In this document: one piece after another, positions 1-8,105 of the stretch
How the letters are laid out: the number at the start of each line of letters is the position of its first letter
Position numbering within the stretch: the first letter of the stretch is position 1
Origin: Caldithrix sp964598255
Lineage (GTDB): Bacteria; Calditrichota; Calditrichia; Calditrichales; Calditrichaceae
Direction of reading: 5' to 3'
Length of the DNA: 64,000 nucleotides
Assembly (NCBI GenBank): GCA_964598255.1
Contig: CAZRBA010000114.1
Coordinates: 1-64,000 of the forward strand
The notes under the pieces: model-generated
Databases searched by the model: none
What the model was told of the DNA's origin: nothing
What the model saw: the letters and a program-made list of their open reading frames with translations, nothing else
Translations under genes and position numbers: made by a program

Positions 1-957
1 CAGCTTTTCGCTGACAAAGGCCCGTGCCATTTCCACCTCTTTTTTGACTTCTTCCACAGAGCGATCCTGAATCATGGCTACCTCTTCCGGCGAGAAACCT
101 TCCAGTTCGATCAAACGGAAAGCCTGCCGCCATTTGTCCGGCATCATGGAAATCATTTGATCGATGGCTTTTTGCATTTCTTCGTCTTCTACTTCTTCTT
201 CCGGGGTTTCTACGGTATCGGGAATAATGTCTTCCACATGCACGATGTCATCCGGCTGGTAAAACTCGTACAATTCCGTGTCAATTTCCTCGGGCGGAAT
301 GGTTTTGTCCAGCACACTCAATTGATTGCGTCGTTCCTGAGTCCATTTGTTAATAATACGAATAATATGGCGATACAATTCTTTTCGTATTTCTTTTTCT
401 TTAAATTCCGTAGAATCCTTGATAGCGTCCGAAACCTGCACAATAGCTTCGTCCAAGACATCCTTAACCTGAATATCACCGGGTTTCAACTGCCCCTGAT
501 ACACGCGGTTACGGATTTCTTTTAAAGTAAAGCTGTACAATCTGGGCATGGTTTCTTCAACATACTTTTCAAAGGCTTCCTGTACTTCTTGTTTAAGTTG
601 CGCCTTGTTGATTTTTTCTTTGTAGGTCGGACGAATTTTCCGCCTGAATTCGGGTTCGTTTCTCAGAAATTCTTTGAATTTTTTAATTTCGCGAATCAAA
701 GCGTCAAAAGCTTCGTTGGTTACGGCGGTTAAATCGGGCCCTTCTTTTTTGACACGCAAATAACGTCCCACTACCTGTAACATCAAACGGATATTGTACC
801 GTTTGCGTTTTTTGATTTGATGGAAATTAATGCGCAGGAAAAACAAGTCTTCATTAAAATTTTCCAACAATCGTTCGATTTTTTCGATTTTTCTGGCAAT
901 AATTTTCTCTGTTTCCGTATCCAAAGCCACATCCCGCTTAATCATTTCGAACTTCAT
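1..957 (-). CDS. HPF/RaiA-like domain fused to sigma-70-like domain (partial, 3' end outside window)
   Basis: I translated this open frame directly; 319 codons are visible and it leaves the window at base 1. Residues 1 to about 97 have the beta-alpha-beta-beta-beta-alpha pattern of the S30AE family (hibernation promoting factor / RaiA), including a basic IKKRKRY stretch, a KKEGPDLTAV segment and a terminal helix. Residues about 135-225 resemble sigma-70 region 2 (LYSFTLKEIRNRV...DVLDEAI). Residues about 260-319 resemble region 4 (MMPDKWRQAFRLIELEGFS, then PEEVAMIQ and a recognition-helix-like EEVKKEVEMARAF). The ATG at 957 follows an AGGAGG-type ribosome site. Family knowledge: HPF binds the 30S decoding region and sigma region 4 binds -35 DNA or RNA polymerase. 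The fusion might link ribosome state to transcription, but the function is inferred. The acidic linker (about residues 235-260) is rich in Glu and Asp. Confidence 0.75.
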   Translation of the reverse strand, partial: MKFEMIKRDVALDTETEKIIARKIEKIERLLENFNEDLFFLRINFHQIKKRKRYNIRLMLQVVGRYLRVKKEGPDLTAVTNEAFDALIREIKKFKEFLRNEPEFRRKIRPTYKEKINKAQLKQEVQEAFEKYVEETMPRLYSFTLKEIRNRVYQGQLKPGDIQVKDVLDEAIVQVSDAIKDSTEFKEKEIRKELYRHIIRIINKWTQERRNQLSVLDKTIPPEEIDTELYEFYQPDDIVHVEDIIPDTVETPEEEVEDEEMQKAIDQMISMMPDKWRQAFRLIELEGFSPEEVAMIQDRSVEEVKKEVEMARAFVSEKL

Positions 958-1113
958 GTCACGATCCTCCTTCTGTTTCGTTTTTCATGCCTTTACAACA
1001 TCCATGCCTTTATATCTTCTACTCATTTCGATGAAAATGTTCCCTTGGTGTTACGCTCCGGAAATCATCTCCGCCGTAGAAAGCCTTGTAAACGGTGGCG
1101 AAAAGTTTAACCA

Positions 1114-2217
1114 TTAAGTCAACAAATTCCGATACAAGGCAATATGTTTTTGAACCATGTTTTGGTAATCAAATTTTTCTACGCTTAACCGAGCCCGAAG
1201 TGCCAAACGTTTTCTAAAATCGGCATCGTGCAACAAACGTTCGATGGCAACCGCCAATTGTTCAGGGTTACGTGGCGGAACAAGCATTCCGTTTTGACCA
1301 TGAACAATCATTTCCGGAATGCCCCCTGCACGGGTGGCCACAACGGGCACACCTTGCGCTAACGCATCCAGTACCGAAGTTCCCAATCCTTCTTTATACG
1401 AAGCCAAAACAAAAACATCGAACAGATGATAAAAACGTTCCAAATCGGAACGAAAGCCTGTAAAGCGGAAGCACTCTTTCAGTCCCAATTTGGCGCGCAA
1501 TGTTTCCAGTTCGCTACGGTCGTTACCCTCGCCTACCGCCACAAACGTTACGGCGGAATAATTTTGGCACACTAACCGCGCTGCTTTTAAAAGCGTTGGG
1601 TAGTCCTTATGACCTACCAAAGCGGCCACGGTTCCCACAATCAAATGATCGGCCGGAATGCCCAATTCGTCTCTTAAACTAACGGATGACGATTTTTTGA
1701 AGCGCTGCATGTCAATGCCGCTATGAATTACCGTTAATTTTTGTTTTTTAATTCCGTCTTGCATTAACACGCGGGCGATATTATCCGAAATGCAAACAAT
1801 CCGGTCGATGAGCGGATTATTGTATTTTACCGAACCAACAATCGGTTTTTTAACCGAAAAATCGACTCTGCGGGATGCGATCAATTTAACAGGCCGATGC
1901 ATTGTTTTAACCAAAAGGGCCAAAGAAAGAGCGTGTGACGAATGGGCGTGAATAATGGAAAAGCCGTTCTCTTTAATATAACGGGCAATTTGACGGGCAG
2001 CCTTAATATCAAGGCCGTGCTCCATTTTCACCGGAAAAACGGGCCACCGATTACGTTTAAAGCGGGCCATAATTTCGGAACGGGGATGGCAAGCCAGTAC
2101 GGTTTGAATATTGTTGCGTAACAGTCCTTTTACCAAATAGGCAATTTGCTGTTGTCCGCCACGCCATTCCCGCACGGTTTCCAAATGCAGTATTTTTATC
2201 TCAGTCTCTTTTCCCAT
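1114..2217 (-). CDS. glycosyltransferase family 4 (GT-B fold)
   Basis: A 367-residue cytoplasmic or membrane-associated sugar transferase, likely acting on lipid-linked surface glycan or LPS core. The N-terminal Rossmann half carries a GGQQQ segment (about residues 20-24) and a HAHSSH motif (about 90). The C-terminal half has the GT4 donor-site pattern: VGTVAALVGHKD near 195-205, FTGFRSDL near 252, and EGLGTSVLDA at 276-285, where the second acidic residue of the usual E-x7-E is Asp. It overlaps the upstream GT2 gene by 22 bases and lacks a clear ribosome site, so it is probably translationally coupled. The donor and acceptor sugars cannot be read from sequence. Confidence 0.9.
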   Translation of the reverse strand: MGKETEIKILHLETVREWRGGQQQIAYLVKGLLRNNIQTVLACHPRSEIMARFKRNRWPVFPVKMEHGLDIKAARQIARYIKENGFSIIHAHSSHALSLALLVKTMHRPVKLIASRRVDFSVKKPIVGSVKYNNPLIDRIVCISDNIARVLMQDGIKKQKLTVIHSGIDMQRFKKSSSVSLRDELGIPADHLIVGTVAALVGHKDYPTLLKAARLVCQNYSAVTFVAVGEGNDRSELETLRAKLGLKECFRFTGFRSDLERFYHLFDVFVLASYKEGLGTSVLDALAQGVPVVATRAGGIPEMIVHGQNGMLVPPRNPEQLAVAIERLLHDADFRKRLALRARLSVEKFDYQNMVQKHIALYRNLLT

Positions 2218-2933
2218 AGTTTGATGTACTTTAAGTAAATGCCAAACGCCGAATTAAAGCACAGTACAAATCCCACGCGTCCGTCCAAAAAACCGGCTTT
2301 TAAGACATACATCTTAATGAATTTAAAAACCGCACTTAATAAACTACCTAAAATAGTGGCTTCTTTGGGGCTTTCTTTGGCACTAAGGGTAGTGTAACGA
2401 TTCATTTTTCGAATATGCGATGATACTGTCGGATAGGTGTAGTGGTTCAAACGTTCGTACAGGCGCTCTACCCGTCCGTTAAATTGAACCGACTCATGGA
2501 CCGACTTCTCGTTAAAATTACCGTAATGCCGGTTAAACAGACGCAGCGGAAAATCGTTTTGCCAGCCGGAATGCTTAATGGCCTTACCCAAATAAAACGA
2601 TTGTCGTTTTATGCGATAAGCCGTTTGGGCATTCGGGTTTTGCAAAATACGCCGAATACGCTTACGGAGAGCCGGGGTAACTTCTTCGTCGGCATCAACG
2701 GACAATATCCAATCGTGCGTTGCCTGCCCGACGGCGAATTGCTTGGTACGACCAAATCCCAACCAATTGGTTTGCACAATACGTACGCCGTACTGGGTAC
2801 AAATTTTTAGCGTATCATCTTCGGATCCGGAGTCAACGACTAAAATTTCGTCAGCCCAATCAAGCGAACGCAAACAGCGCTCAATATTATCCGCTTCATT
2901 TAGGGTAATAATTACCGCAGAAAGTTTTTCCAT
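2196..2933 (-). CDS. glycosyltransferase family 2, WaaE/KdtX-like
   Basis: GT-A fold transferase resembling the LPS-core beta-glucosyltransferase WaaE group. Near the N-terminus it has the nucleotide-binding VVDSGSEDDT segment and the metal-binding DADEE about 50 residues later, followed by an RLFNR motif typical of this subfamily. A C-terminal hydrophobic stretch (FLDGRVGFVLCF) suits peripheral membrane attachment. I place the start at the ATG at 2933. A TTG two codons upstream would overlap the preceding stop by 4 bases. The gene is packed between two other glycosyltransferases, so it probably belongs to one surface-glycan operon. The transferred sugar is unknown. Confidence 0.87.
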   Translation of the reverse strand: MEKLSAVIITLNEADNIERCLRSLDWADEILVVDSGSEDDTLKICTQYGVRIVQTNWLGFGRTKQFAVGQATHDWILSVDADEEVTPALRKRIRRILQNPNAQTAYRIKRQSFYLGKAIKHSGWQNDFPLRLFNRHYGNFNEKSVHESVQFNGRVERLYERLNHYTYPTVSSHIRKMNRYTTLSAKESPKEATILGSLLSAVFKFIKMYVLKAGFLDGRVGFVLCFNSAFGIYLKYIKLWEKRLR

Positions 2934-2935
2934 GC

Positions 2936-3784
2936 TCAAAATTCCAATATTTCAACCGGATCGTCATCCCGTGAACGGTCAATTCCGAATTCCGCCCGAT
3001 AATGGCCTGAAGCAATTTCCTTTTTGCGCTTTCCATAATATTCCTGATTGGTGCGTTTACCGTTTACATGATGCGGAGCGTGATACAAATGCAACGGGAA
3101 CTGGTCGTAAAACGGATTGAACCCGACTACTCCGGCGGCATAGAGCCGACGTCCCAGATCATCATCTTCATTGCCCCACCCGCGGTAATTTTCATCGAAG
3201 CCATTAACCTTTAACAAATCGTCTTTAAATGCGGCAAATACACCGCCTCGCAATTTCGGGCGGGTGTCTTTAGGCAAAACCAATTTGCGCAAATAAAAAT
3301 AAAACCGGTCCTTTCGAAACTGCCGATGAATTTTTTCAATTTGCGCTTTGGTTATCAAATGGTCAAAAGTCCCCTTTTTAATGTCTTCTGCCGTAATTTG
3401 GCCGGTTTGGTATGGCGTAAGGCGCACCGGATACGATACGATAAAAAACCCGGGGCGCCGATTTTCGAAATAAGTTTGCAGATAATCATGAGTTCCTACC
3501 ACGTCCTGATCCCAAAAAACAAGGAAATCGTTTCGGGCCGCCCGAATTCCGTTGTTTTTACATCGCGCCAGCCGGAACCCTTTGTCGCTTTGGCGAACCA
3601 ATTTTAGTTTAAAAGGAAACTCGGAAGCTCTGTTTTTAACAAAATCGACTATCGGTTCCTCGGAGCCATCATCGCAAATAACCACCTCGTCCGGAATTAA
3701 GGATTGATAACTAACGGAAAGCAGAGCCTTCTCCAAATAATCAAGCCTGTTAAAAACACTGATAATTACCGAAACGGGCCGCAC
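2936..3784 (-). CDS. glycosyltransferase family 2 with galactosyltransferase-type C-terminal domain
   Basis: 282 residues. The N-terminal GT-A domain starts VSVIISVFNRLDYL and carries CDDGSEE and the acidic DQD motif (FWDQDVV). The C-terminal WGNEDDDLGRR motif is the signature of the Glyco_transf_7C domain found in chondroitin-polymerase-like enzymes. It begins with GTG, preceded by an AAGGGAGG ribosome site, so the unusual start codon is well supported. The downstream WaaE-like gene follows within a few bases. It probably adds a hexose or N-acetylhexosamine to a polysaccharide repeat; the exact linkage is not predictable here. Confidence 0.88.
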   Translation of the reverse strand: MRPVSVIISVFNRLDYLEKALLSVSYQSLIPDEVVICDDGSEEPIVDFVKNRASEFPFKLKLVRQSDKGFRLARCKNNGIRAARNDFLVFWDQDVVGTHDYLQTYFENRRPGFFIVSYPVRLTPYQTGQITAEDIKKGTFDHLITKAQIEKIHRQFRKDRFYFYLRKLVLPKDTRPKLRGGVFAAFKDDLLKVNGFDENYRGWGNEDDDLGRRLYAAGVVGFNPFYDQFPLHLYHAPHHVNGKRTNQEYYGKRKKEIASGHYRAEFGIDRSRDDDPVEILEF

Positions 3785-3890
3785 GGGAACCCTCCCTTGG
3801 TTAACATAATTTAAAAACTGAATTTAGCAGATTTAGCGTTCGAATACAAACAGACTTTATGGTTAAATATCGAGTAAAATTTCTCGGATT

Positions 3891-5111
3891 CTATTTTTCA
3901 ATTTTCCCGGCGTGTTCTTTTAAAAAGCGTACAATTCTTTTGCTGCTACCACCATCCTTATAATACCAAAATCGCTGCAACAGTTTTTCCTGTTTTGCAG
4001 CAACATGCAAATTTTGCAAATCGGCCAAAACCGCAAGCAACTGTTCAAACGACTTGACAACAGGGGCCCCAACAGCCTGATCGTAATCAAAATACAATGC
4101 CCTCAATTGAATGTATTCCTGTAAATCGAAGGGATAAAAAATAATCGGTTTGCGCAGTAACAAATAATCAAAATAAATAGAAGAATAATCCGTAATAAGG
4201 GCCGAGGTAAACGGTAAAAACGGATACACATCAAGTTTGGCGGGCAAAGAGCGGATGTGGCTCAAATCCCGAAACGTTTGCAAACTCGCATCGTTCGGAT
4301 GCAATTTAATAAGTAAAAGGGCATTTTGTTCGGCCAAAACTTTATTCAATCCGGGCAAATCGGGAAATGCCTTCTGTAAAAAATCGGAACGGTCGTCGCG
4401 CCAGGTAGGCATGTAAAGCAAAACATGGTTAAACGAGGCCGCCGTTTCCGTCAAACTTTTTAAGTATTGGGGTTCCCGTTGCCGAATGTGTTGTAATATA
4501 CGTTTTTTCTCCCAGAAAAAAATATCTGTACGCGGATATCCCAACGGAGGGCATTGCTCCGGCTTAATGCGAAAAGCGCCGGCAAAAATACGGCTTACCT
4601 CTGGCGAAGTGGAAAGCACAAAATCGGGTCTGCGATAAAAATACGGTTTAAACAAACGCAAAGACAACGGCTTTTTTAGGTACCGTTTGGCCAAAGATCC
4701 GCTATTAATATCGAATTCAATTTTTTTCAAGGGAATACCATGCCACAAATTAAAGACCACCGCGCCACCCGAAGTCCAAAAATTAATATCATCCGCATAG
4801 GCGCTGATAATGTAATATCGCGCCCTTAATCCGTAAAGCAATCCTTTGAAACTCCATTTGTAAAGTACGGGTAGCTTTTGCTCTTTAAGATTTCGAATTA
4901 ATTCGGGCTTATCCGATAGCAAATAGGCGTTAATTTCAGGATGATTATGCAGCACATACAAAAACAAATACTTGGCATTATCCAAAAAAGCGTTATTCAT
5001 GGGGCCAAACAACCAAAGAGTGTGATCGCGCGCCCAGAATTTAGAAAGAAAATACAAGGGATAAAACAAAAAGGCCCGTATTTTATGCGATTTTAAAAAT
5101 CCGCGCGCCAT
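3891..5111 (-). CDS. CDP-glycerol glycerophosphotransferase family protein (TagB/TagF-like)
   Basis: 406 residues of the Glyphos_transf (TagB/TagF) family, which moves glycerol- or ribitol-phosphate from a CDP-activated donor onto a membrane-linked acceptor. Recognisable motifs are the LWHGIPLKKIEFD segment near residue 120, the YMPTWRDDRSDF motif in the middle, LIKLHPND, and the C-terminal TDYSSIYFDYLLLRKPIIFYP signature containing the catalytic-site Asp and Ser. An N-terminal hydrophobic basic segment (RAFLFYPLYFLSKFW) suits membrane association. It starts 2 bases after the cytidylyltransferase gene that could supply its substrate. This chemistry is classic for teichoic acid but also occurs in Gram-negative capsules. 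Confidence 0.9.
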   Translation of the reverse strand: MARGFLKSHKIRAFLFYPLYFLSKFWARDHTLWLFGPMNNAFLDNAKYLFLYVLHNHPEINAYLLSDKPELIRNLKEQKLPVLYKWSFKGLLYGLRARYYIISAYADDINFWTSGGAVVFNLWHGIPLKKIEFDINSGSLAKRYLKKPLSLRLFKPYFYRRPDFVLSTSPEVSRIFAGAFRIKPEQCPPLGYPRTDIFFWEKKRILQHIRQREPQYLKSLTETAASFNHVLLYMPTWRDDRSDFLQKAFPDLPGLNKVLAEQNALLLIKLHPNDASLQTFRDLSHIRSLPAKLDVYPFLPFTSALITDYSSIYFDYLLLRKPIIFYPFDLQEYIQLRALYFDYDQAVGAPVVKSFEQLLAVLADLQNLHVAAKQEKLLQRFWYYKDGGSSKRIVRFLKEHAGKIEK

Positions 5112-5113
5112 TC

Positions 5114-5578
5114 TTATTCCAAATCGTTTAATATTTGCTCAAGTACATCGATGGCTTCGCGTAATTTGGCAGGCGAAATTTGCAGCAGGCTTTTCAACGA
5201 TTTTTTTAACTGACTGGAAGAAATATCGCGCGTTCGAGGCAAATAAATTACCTGACAGTATTTTTGCAAATCATCGAATTTCCCCTTCCAGTCTTCCCCC
5301 ATCACCAGCACATCAACATTAAATTTTTGAATATCCTCGACTTTTTGCTGCCAGCTTTTTTCAGGAATCACCACATCTACATAACGGATGCTCTGCACAA
5401 TTTCCGCCCGTTGCGCATAGGGGATAATTGTTTTTTTCCCTTTTATGGCATTAAACGTATCGGTCGACACGCCAACAATCAGACGATCGCCTAATTCGCG
5501 AGCTCTCTTTAACAAACGCACATGCCCTACATGAAACAAATCAAAAGTGCCGTAGGTAATAACCGTTTTTTCTTTCAT
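5114..5578 (-). CDS. tagD: glycerol-3-phosphate cytidylyltransferase-like (TagD family)
   Basis: 154 residues of the nucleotidyltransferase superfamily. It has the N-terminal TYGTFDLFHVGHVRLLKRA motif (HxGH at about residues 17-20), which binds the CTP phosphates, a central RAEIVQSIRYVDVVI segment typical of TagD, GEDWKGKF, and a C-terminal RDISSSQLKK motif (the ISSS/ISTT signature). The expected product is CDP-glycerol, used by the adjacent TagF-like enzyme. The extra 20 or so residues at the C-terminus are not part of the minimal family. A close relative using another phosphosugar (for example heptose or ribitol chemistry) cannot be excluded, but the neighbour supports CDP-glycerol. Confidence 0.88.
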   Translation of the reverse strand: MKEKTVITYGTFDLFHVGHVRLLKRARELGDRLIVGVSTDTFNAIKGKKTIIPYAQRAEIVQSIRYVDVVIPEKSWQQKVEDIQKFNVDVLVMGEDWKGKFDDLQKYCQVIYLPRTRDISSSQLKKSLKSLLQISPAKLREAIDVLEQILNDLE

Positions 5579-5750
5579 CCTCGTCCTGAAAATTGATTTA
5601 AAAACCGGGTTTTAATGTGGGACAAATTTTAAAACAATCTGCTTTTGCCGATTATTTTAAAATTATCCGTTAGGGATAAAAATCTATGACTTTTTTCTAT
5701 TAGATTCAATGGCGATGCAAAAAGAAAATGCGAGCGAAAGGGGCATTTAC

Positions 5751-6344
5751 TTATTCGCCGAATTTGTATTGTTTGGTCAGCCAATACTCCACTTTATTCT
5801 CATTTAAACGGATAACTTCCCAACGCGATTTTCGCGCCGCGGCAATAACACGTTGCAAACAAAGCGGATTCCCCGTACTATTAGAAAGAACTTTGTAATC
5901 CTTCATTTTACCGCTGGTATCGATTAAAAGCCTTAGGGTTACCTGGCCATGGACTTTTAAATCGCTTACCTTGGGCAAAACTTCGATAATTTGCCGCGGA
6001 ATGTAAGGCAGGTCATCCTCGCTTAACGGAGCGTTGGGGCTAATTTCCCCTTTGGCCGATATGATTGAGGAAGAAGATTTCAGGGGAATTTCATCCAGCA
6101 TTTCAATATCGTCGCTGGGCACCGGAACTGAAGGGCGAACCGGCGGCGGGGCTTGTTGTCTTACATGTTGAATTGTGCGCGGAATTTGAATCATTTGAAT
6201 GCGATGGCTGGGTACGGGCGGCAGTTTAATGGCCATGGAACCGATTTGCGGTAGCGACCAAAAGGCAATAATCAAACCGATTAATACCAATACAATGCTG
6301 AATTCCAATCTTACGCGCGAATTCCAGTTTTTTATGTTTAACAT
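5751..6344 (-). CDS. TonB-like energy transducer, small
   Basis: 197 residues with one N-terminal membrane segment (FSIVLVLIGLIIAFWSLP, about residues 15-33). A proline-rich periplasmic spacer follows (QQAPPPVRPSVPVPSDD), then a C-terminal TonB fold with the characteristic GQVTLRLLIDTSGKMKDYKV strand pattern and a terminal YWLTKQYKF strand. TonB proteins transmit ExbBD-derived force to outer-membrane transporters. No ExbB/ExbD gene is adjacent, so it either uses the pair at 44-45 kb or one outside the window. It stands alone, with about 170 untranslated bases before the cytidylyltransferase gene upstream on the other side. Confidence 0.82.
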   Translation of the reverse strand: MLNIKNWNSRVRLEFSIVLVLIGLIIAFWSLPQIGSMAIKLPPVPSHRIQMIQIPRTIQHVRQQAPPPVRPSVPVPSDDIEMLDEIPLKSSSSIISAKGEISPNAPLSEDDLPYIPRQIIEVLPKVSDLKVHGQVTLRLLIDTSGKMKDYKVLSNSTGNPLCLQRVIAAARKSRWEVIRLNENKVEYWLTKQYKFGE

Positions 6345-6462
6345 TGGTAACGGTCTATCTTGATTTGAATTACGGCAAAAAGCTTTTCTCCCCTTACCGC
6401 ATTGGTTGCTGCAAAAGAATTCCTTTTAAAACCTATATCAAAAAAAAAAACAATTTTTATTT

Positions 6463-7176
6463 TTAAACGTCCGAGTTCAACAAAATATCCGTAATAATCC
6501 CGTTAAAGGGATAGCCGAGCATTTTTCGGTACATTACCTCGTCGCTAATCGTCCAAACATACACTTCTTTACCCAGTTTACGCGCTTTTTTTAAAAATTT
6601 TTCATTGACCAGATGATAATGCGGATGCCAGGCTTCGGCTTTAATCAACAAATCCAATTCGCGGTGCAACCAAGGCATATTACGGAATAAATAGCCCACC
6701 CGTACTTCGGGATATTTCCGTTTGAGAATAATTAAAAACAACGGATTAAAAGCAGAAAACCAAACCTGATCCAGCACCTGATGCCGCTTTACGGTTTTTA
6801 CCAGTGTATCGGCTAATGTAAAATAATCGGTCATAAATGTTTTAACATCCAAATTCAAGGGAACCGTACCTTTAAACGCCTCAAGAAATTCGTCCAATGT
6901 GCACACAAAATCGTTAGTCATTTGCTCCGTGTTTGCAAAACGTAGTTTTTTTAATTCCTGAATGCTGGTAAAAATTACTGGTTTTAAACGGTGAAAATGA
7001 TGCCATAAAAAATTGTCATGAAATAAAACAATTTCGCCCGAAGCGCATAGACGCACATCCACTTCTAATGCAGAAGCACCATTTTGCAAAGCCAGCCTGG
7101 CCGCTGCAATCGTATTTTCAGGTGCCAATTTATGAGCACCTCGATGCGCAATGATCAATGGTTTTTTTGTATTCAT
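6463..7176 (-). CDS. glycerophosphodiester phosphodiesterase
   Basis: About 237 residues of the GDPD TIM-barrel family, hydrolysing glycerophosphodiesters to glycerol-3-phosphate and an alcohol. The N-terminal IIAHRGAHKLAPENT motif (HRG and ENT), the LEVDVRL acidic pair and LFHD carry the metal ligands and catalytic His. The C-terminal VWTISDEVMYRKML and NGIITD segments are typical. No signal peptide, so it is cytoplasmic. The ATG at 7176 overlaps the stop of the phosphatidyltransferase gene in a TGATG junction, indicating translational coupling and a shared role in glycerophospholipid turnover. A GTG one codon upstream is the alternative start. Confidence 0.9.
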   Translation of the reverse strand: MNTKKPLIIAHRGAHKLAPENTIAAARLALQNGASALEVDVRLCASGEIVLFHDNFLWHHFHRLKPVIFTSIQELKKLRFANTEQMTNDFVCTLDEFLEAFKGTVPLNLDVKTFMTDYFTLADTLVKTVKRHQVLDQVWFSAFNPLFLIILKRKYPEVRVGYLFRNMPWLHRELDLLIKAEAWHPHYHLVNEKFLKKARKLGKEVYVWTISDEVMYRKMLGYPFNGIITDILLNSDV

Positions 7177-7814
7177 CACGTTAAAATAAAATTAAAATTA
7201 AGTGCCCATAAAACAACGAATACCGTGGGCACGGTCAAAATTATCCAATAAATCACTTTGCTTTTTAAGGTAGGACAAAGAAGGCTTTGTCCGAGCTTTG
7301 CGTACACCACCCCGGAGGCCAGAATCGTAAAATAACTTAGCAAAATAAACCCGTTTAAAAGAGGTACGGGAAGATTAATTAAAAACAAGATTCCGGTAAC
7401 CGCAATAACCGTGGTGTTTAATTTACCCCAAAAATTAGATGGCGTGGGATGCCCCAGCTTTTTGAAGATAAGCCCGCCCATGATGATAATCATCAAATCG
7501 CGGTAGATGAGAAAAATAGCCAAAGGCACAGGAAATCCGCGATACAAAATTAAAATAATGAGTCCGAGACCAAGACAAATTTTATCGGCTAACGGATCGA
7601 GTATCTTGCCCAAATCCGTTACCTGATGCCGTTTACGACTAACATATCCGTCCAGAAAATCAGTCGAAGCCCCCACAACAGCCAAAACGATGACCCACAT
7701 ATTTGCCTGAGCCGTATTAAGGCGAATTAAATAAATAATGGGAATCATAAAAAACAATCGCGAAATGCTTAATAGGTTGGAAAGATAAAAAAATTCTTTC
7801 TTTTTAAACTTCAT
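7176..7814 (-). CDS. CDP-alcohol phosphatidyltransferase (PgsA-like)
   Basis: 212 residues, an integral membrane enzyme of phospholipid synthesis with about six hydrophobic segments. The family signature D-x2-D-G-x2-A-R-x8-G-x3-D-x3-D is visible as DFLDGYVSRKRHQ... followed by GKILDPLAD, with Ser replacing the usual Ala before Arg. The DPLADK form is typical of phosphatidylglycerophosphate synthases, so PgsA is the most likely role; another alcohol acceptor is possible. It precedes a glycerophosphodiesterase gene by direct overlap. The start ATG follows a GGGTGACC ribosome-site-like stretch. Confidence 0.88.
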   Translation of the reverse strand: MKFKKKEFFYLSNLLSISRLFFMIPIIYLIRLNTAQANMWVIVLAVVGASTDFLDGYVSRKRHQVTDLGKILDPLADKICLGLGLIILILYRGFPVPLAIFLIYRDLMIIIMGGLIFKKLGHPTPSNFWGKLNTTVIAVTGILFLINLPVPLLNGFILLSYFTILASGVVYAKLGQSLLCPTLKSKVIYWIILTVPTVFVVLWALNFNFILT

Positions 7815-8105
7815 AAGGTCACCCGTTGAATATTGATAAATACGAAAGAAATTAAATCATTCCTAAATTCAAGGCAAAAATAATTACAAATCAGTAATTT
7901 AGCCTTTAATTTTAATTAGAAATGTTTTCAATAAATTCTTATATTATTCCATAATTGATCGATAAGGTATCTATAAGAATGTAGATATCTGTCCTTATTT
8001 TAATTGAGCATTTAATAAACGAAGGATCGTTTGTTTTGCATCTTTTTTGTACCCCATGCCCGATGCCGGACAGTGTCTCTTTATTTTTGAAGGAGGCATG
8101 TTAAA
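7815..8105. other. divergent intergenic region
   Basis: 291 bases between the divergently transcribed phosphatidyltransferase and histidine kinase genes. It is AT-rich and must hold promoters for both directions, but I see no convincing consensus promoter. An AAGGAGG ribosome site lies 10-16 bases before the kinase ATG. No gene, terminator or repeat was recognised. Confidence 0.5.

Noticed and set aside
157..1117. Plus-strand open frames in the first kilobase
   Set aside because: They are shadows of the minus-strand HPF-sigma-like gene, which has family similarity and a strong ribosome site.
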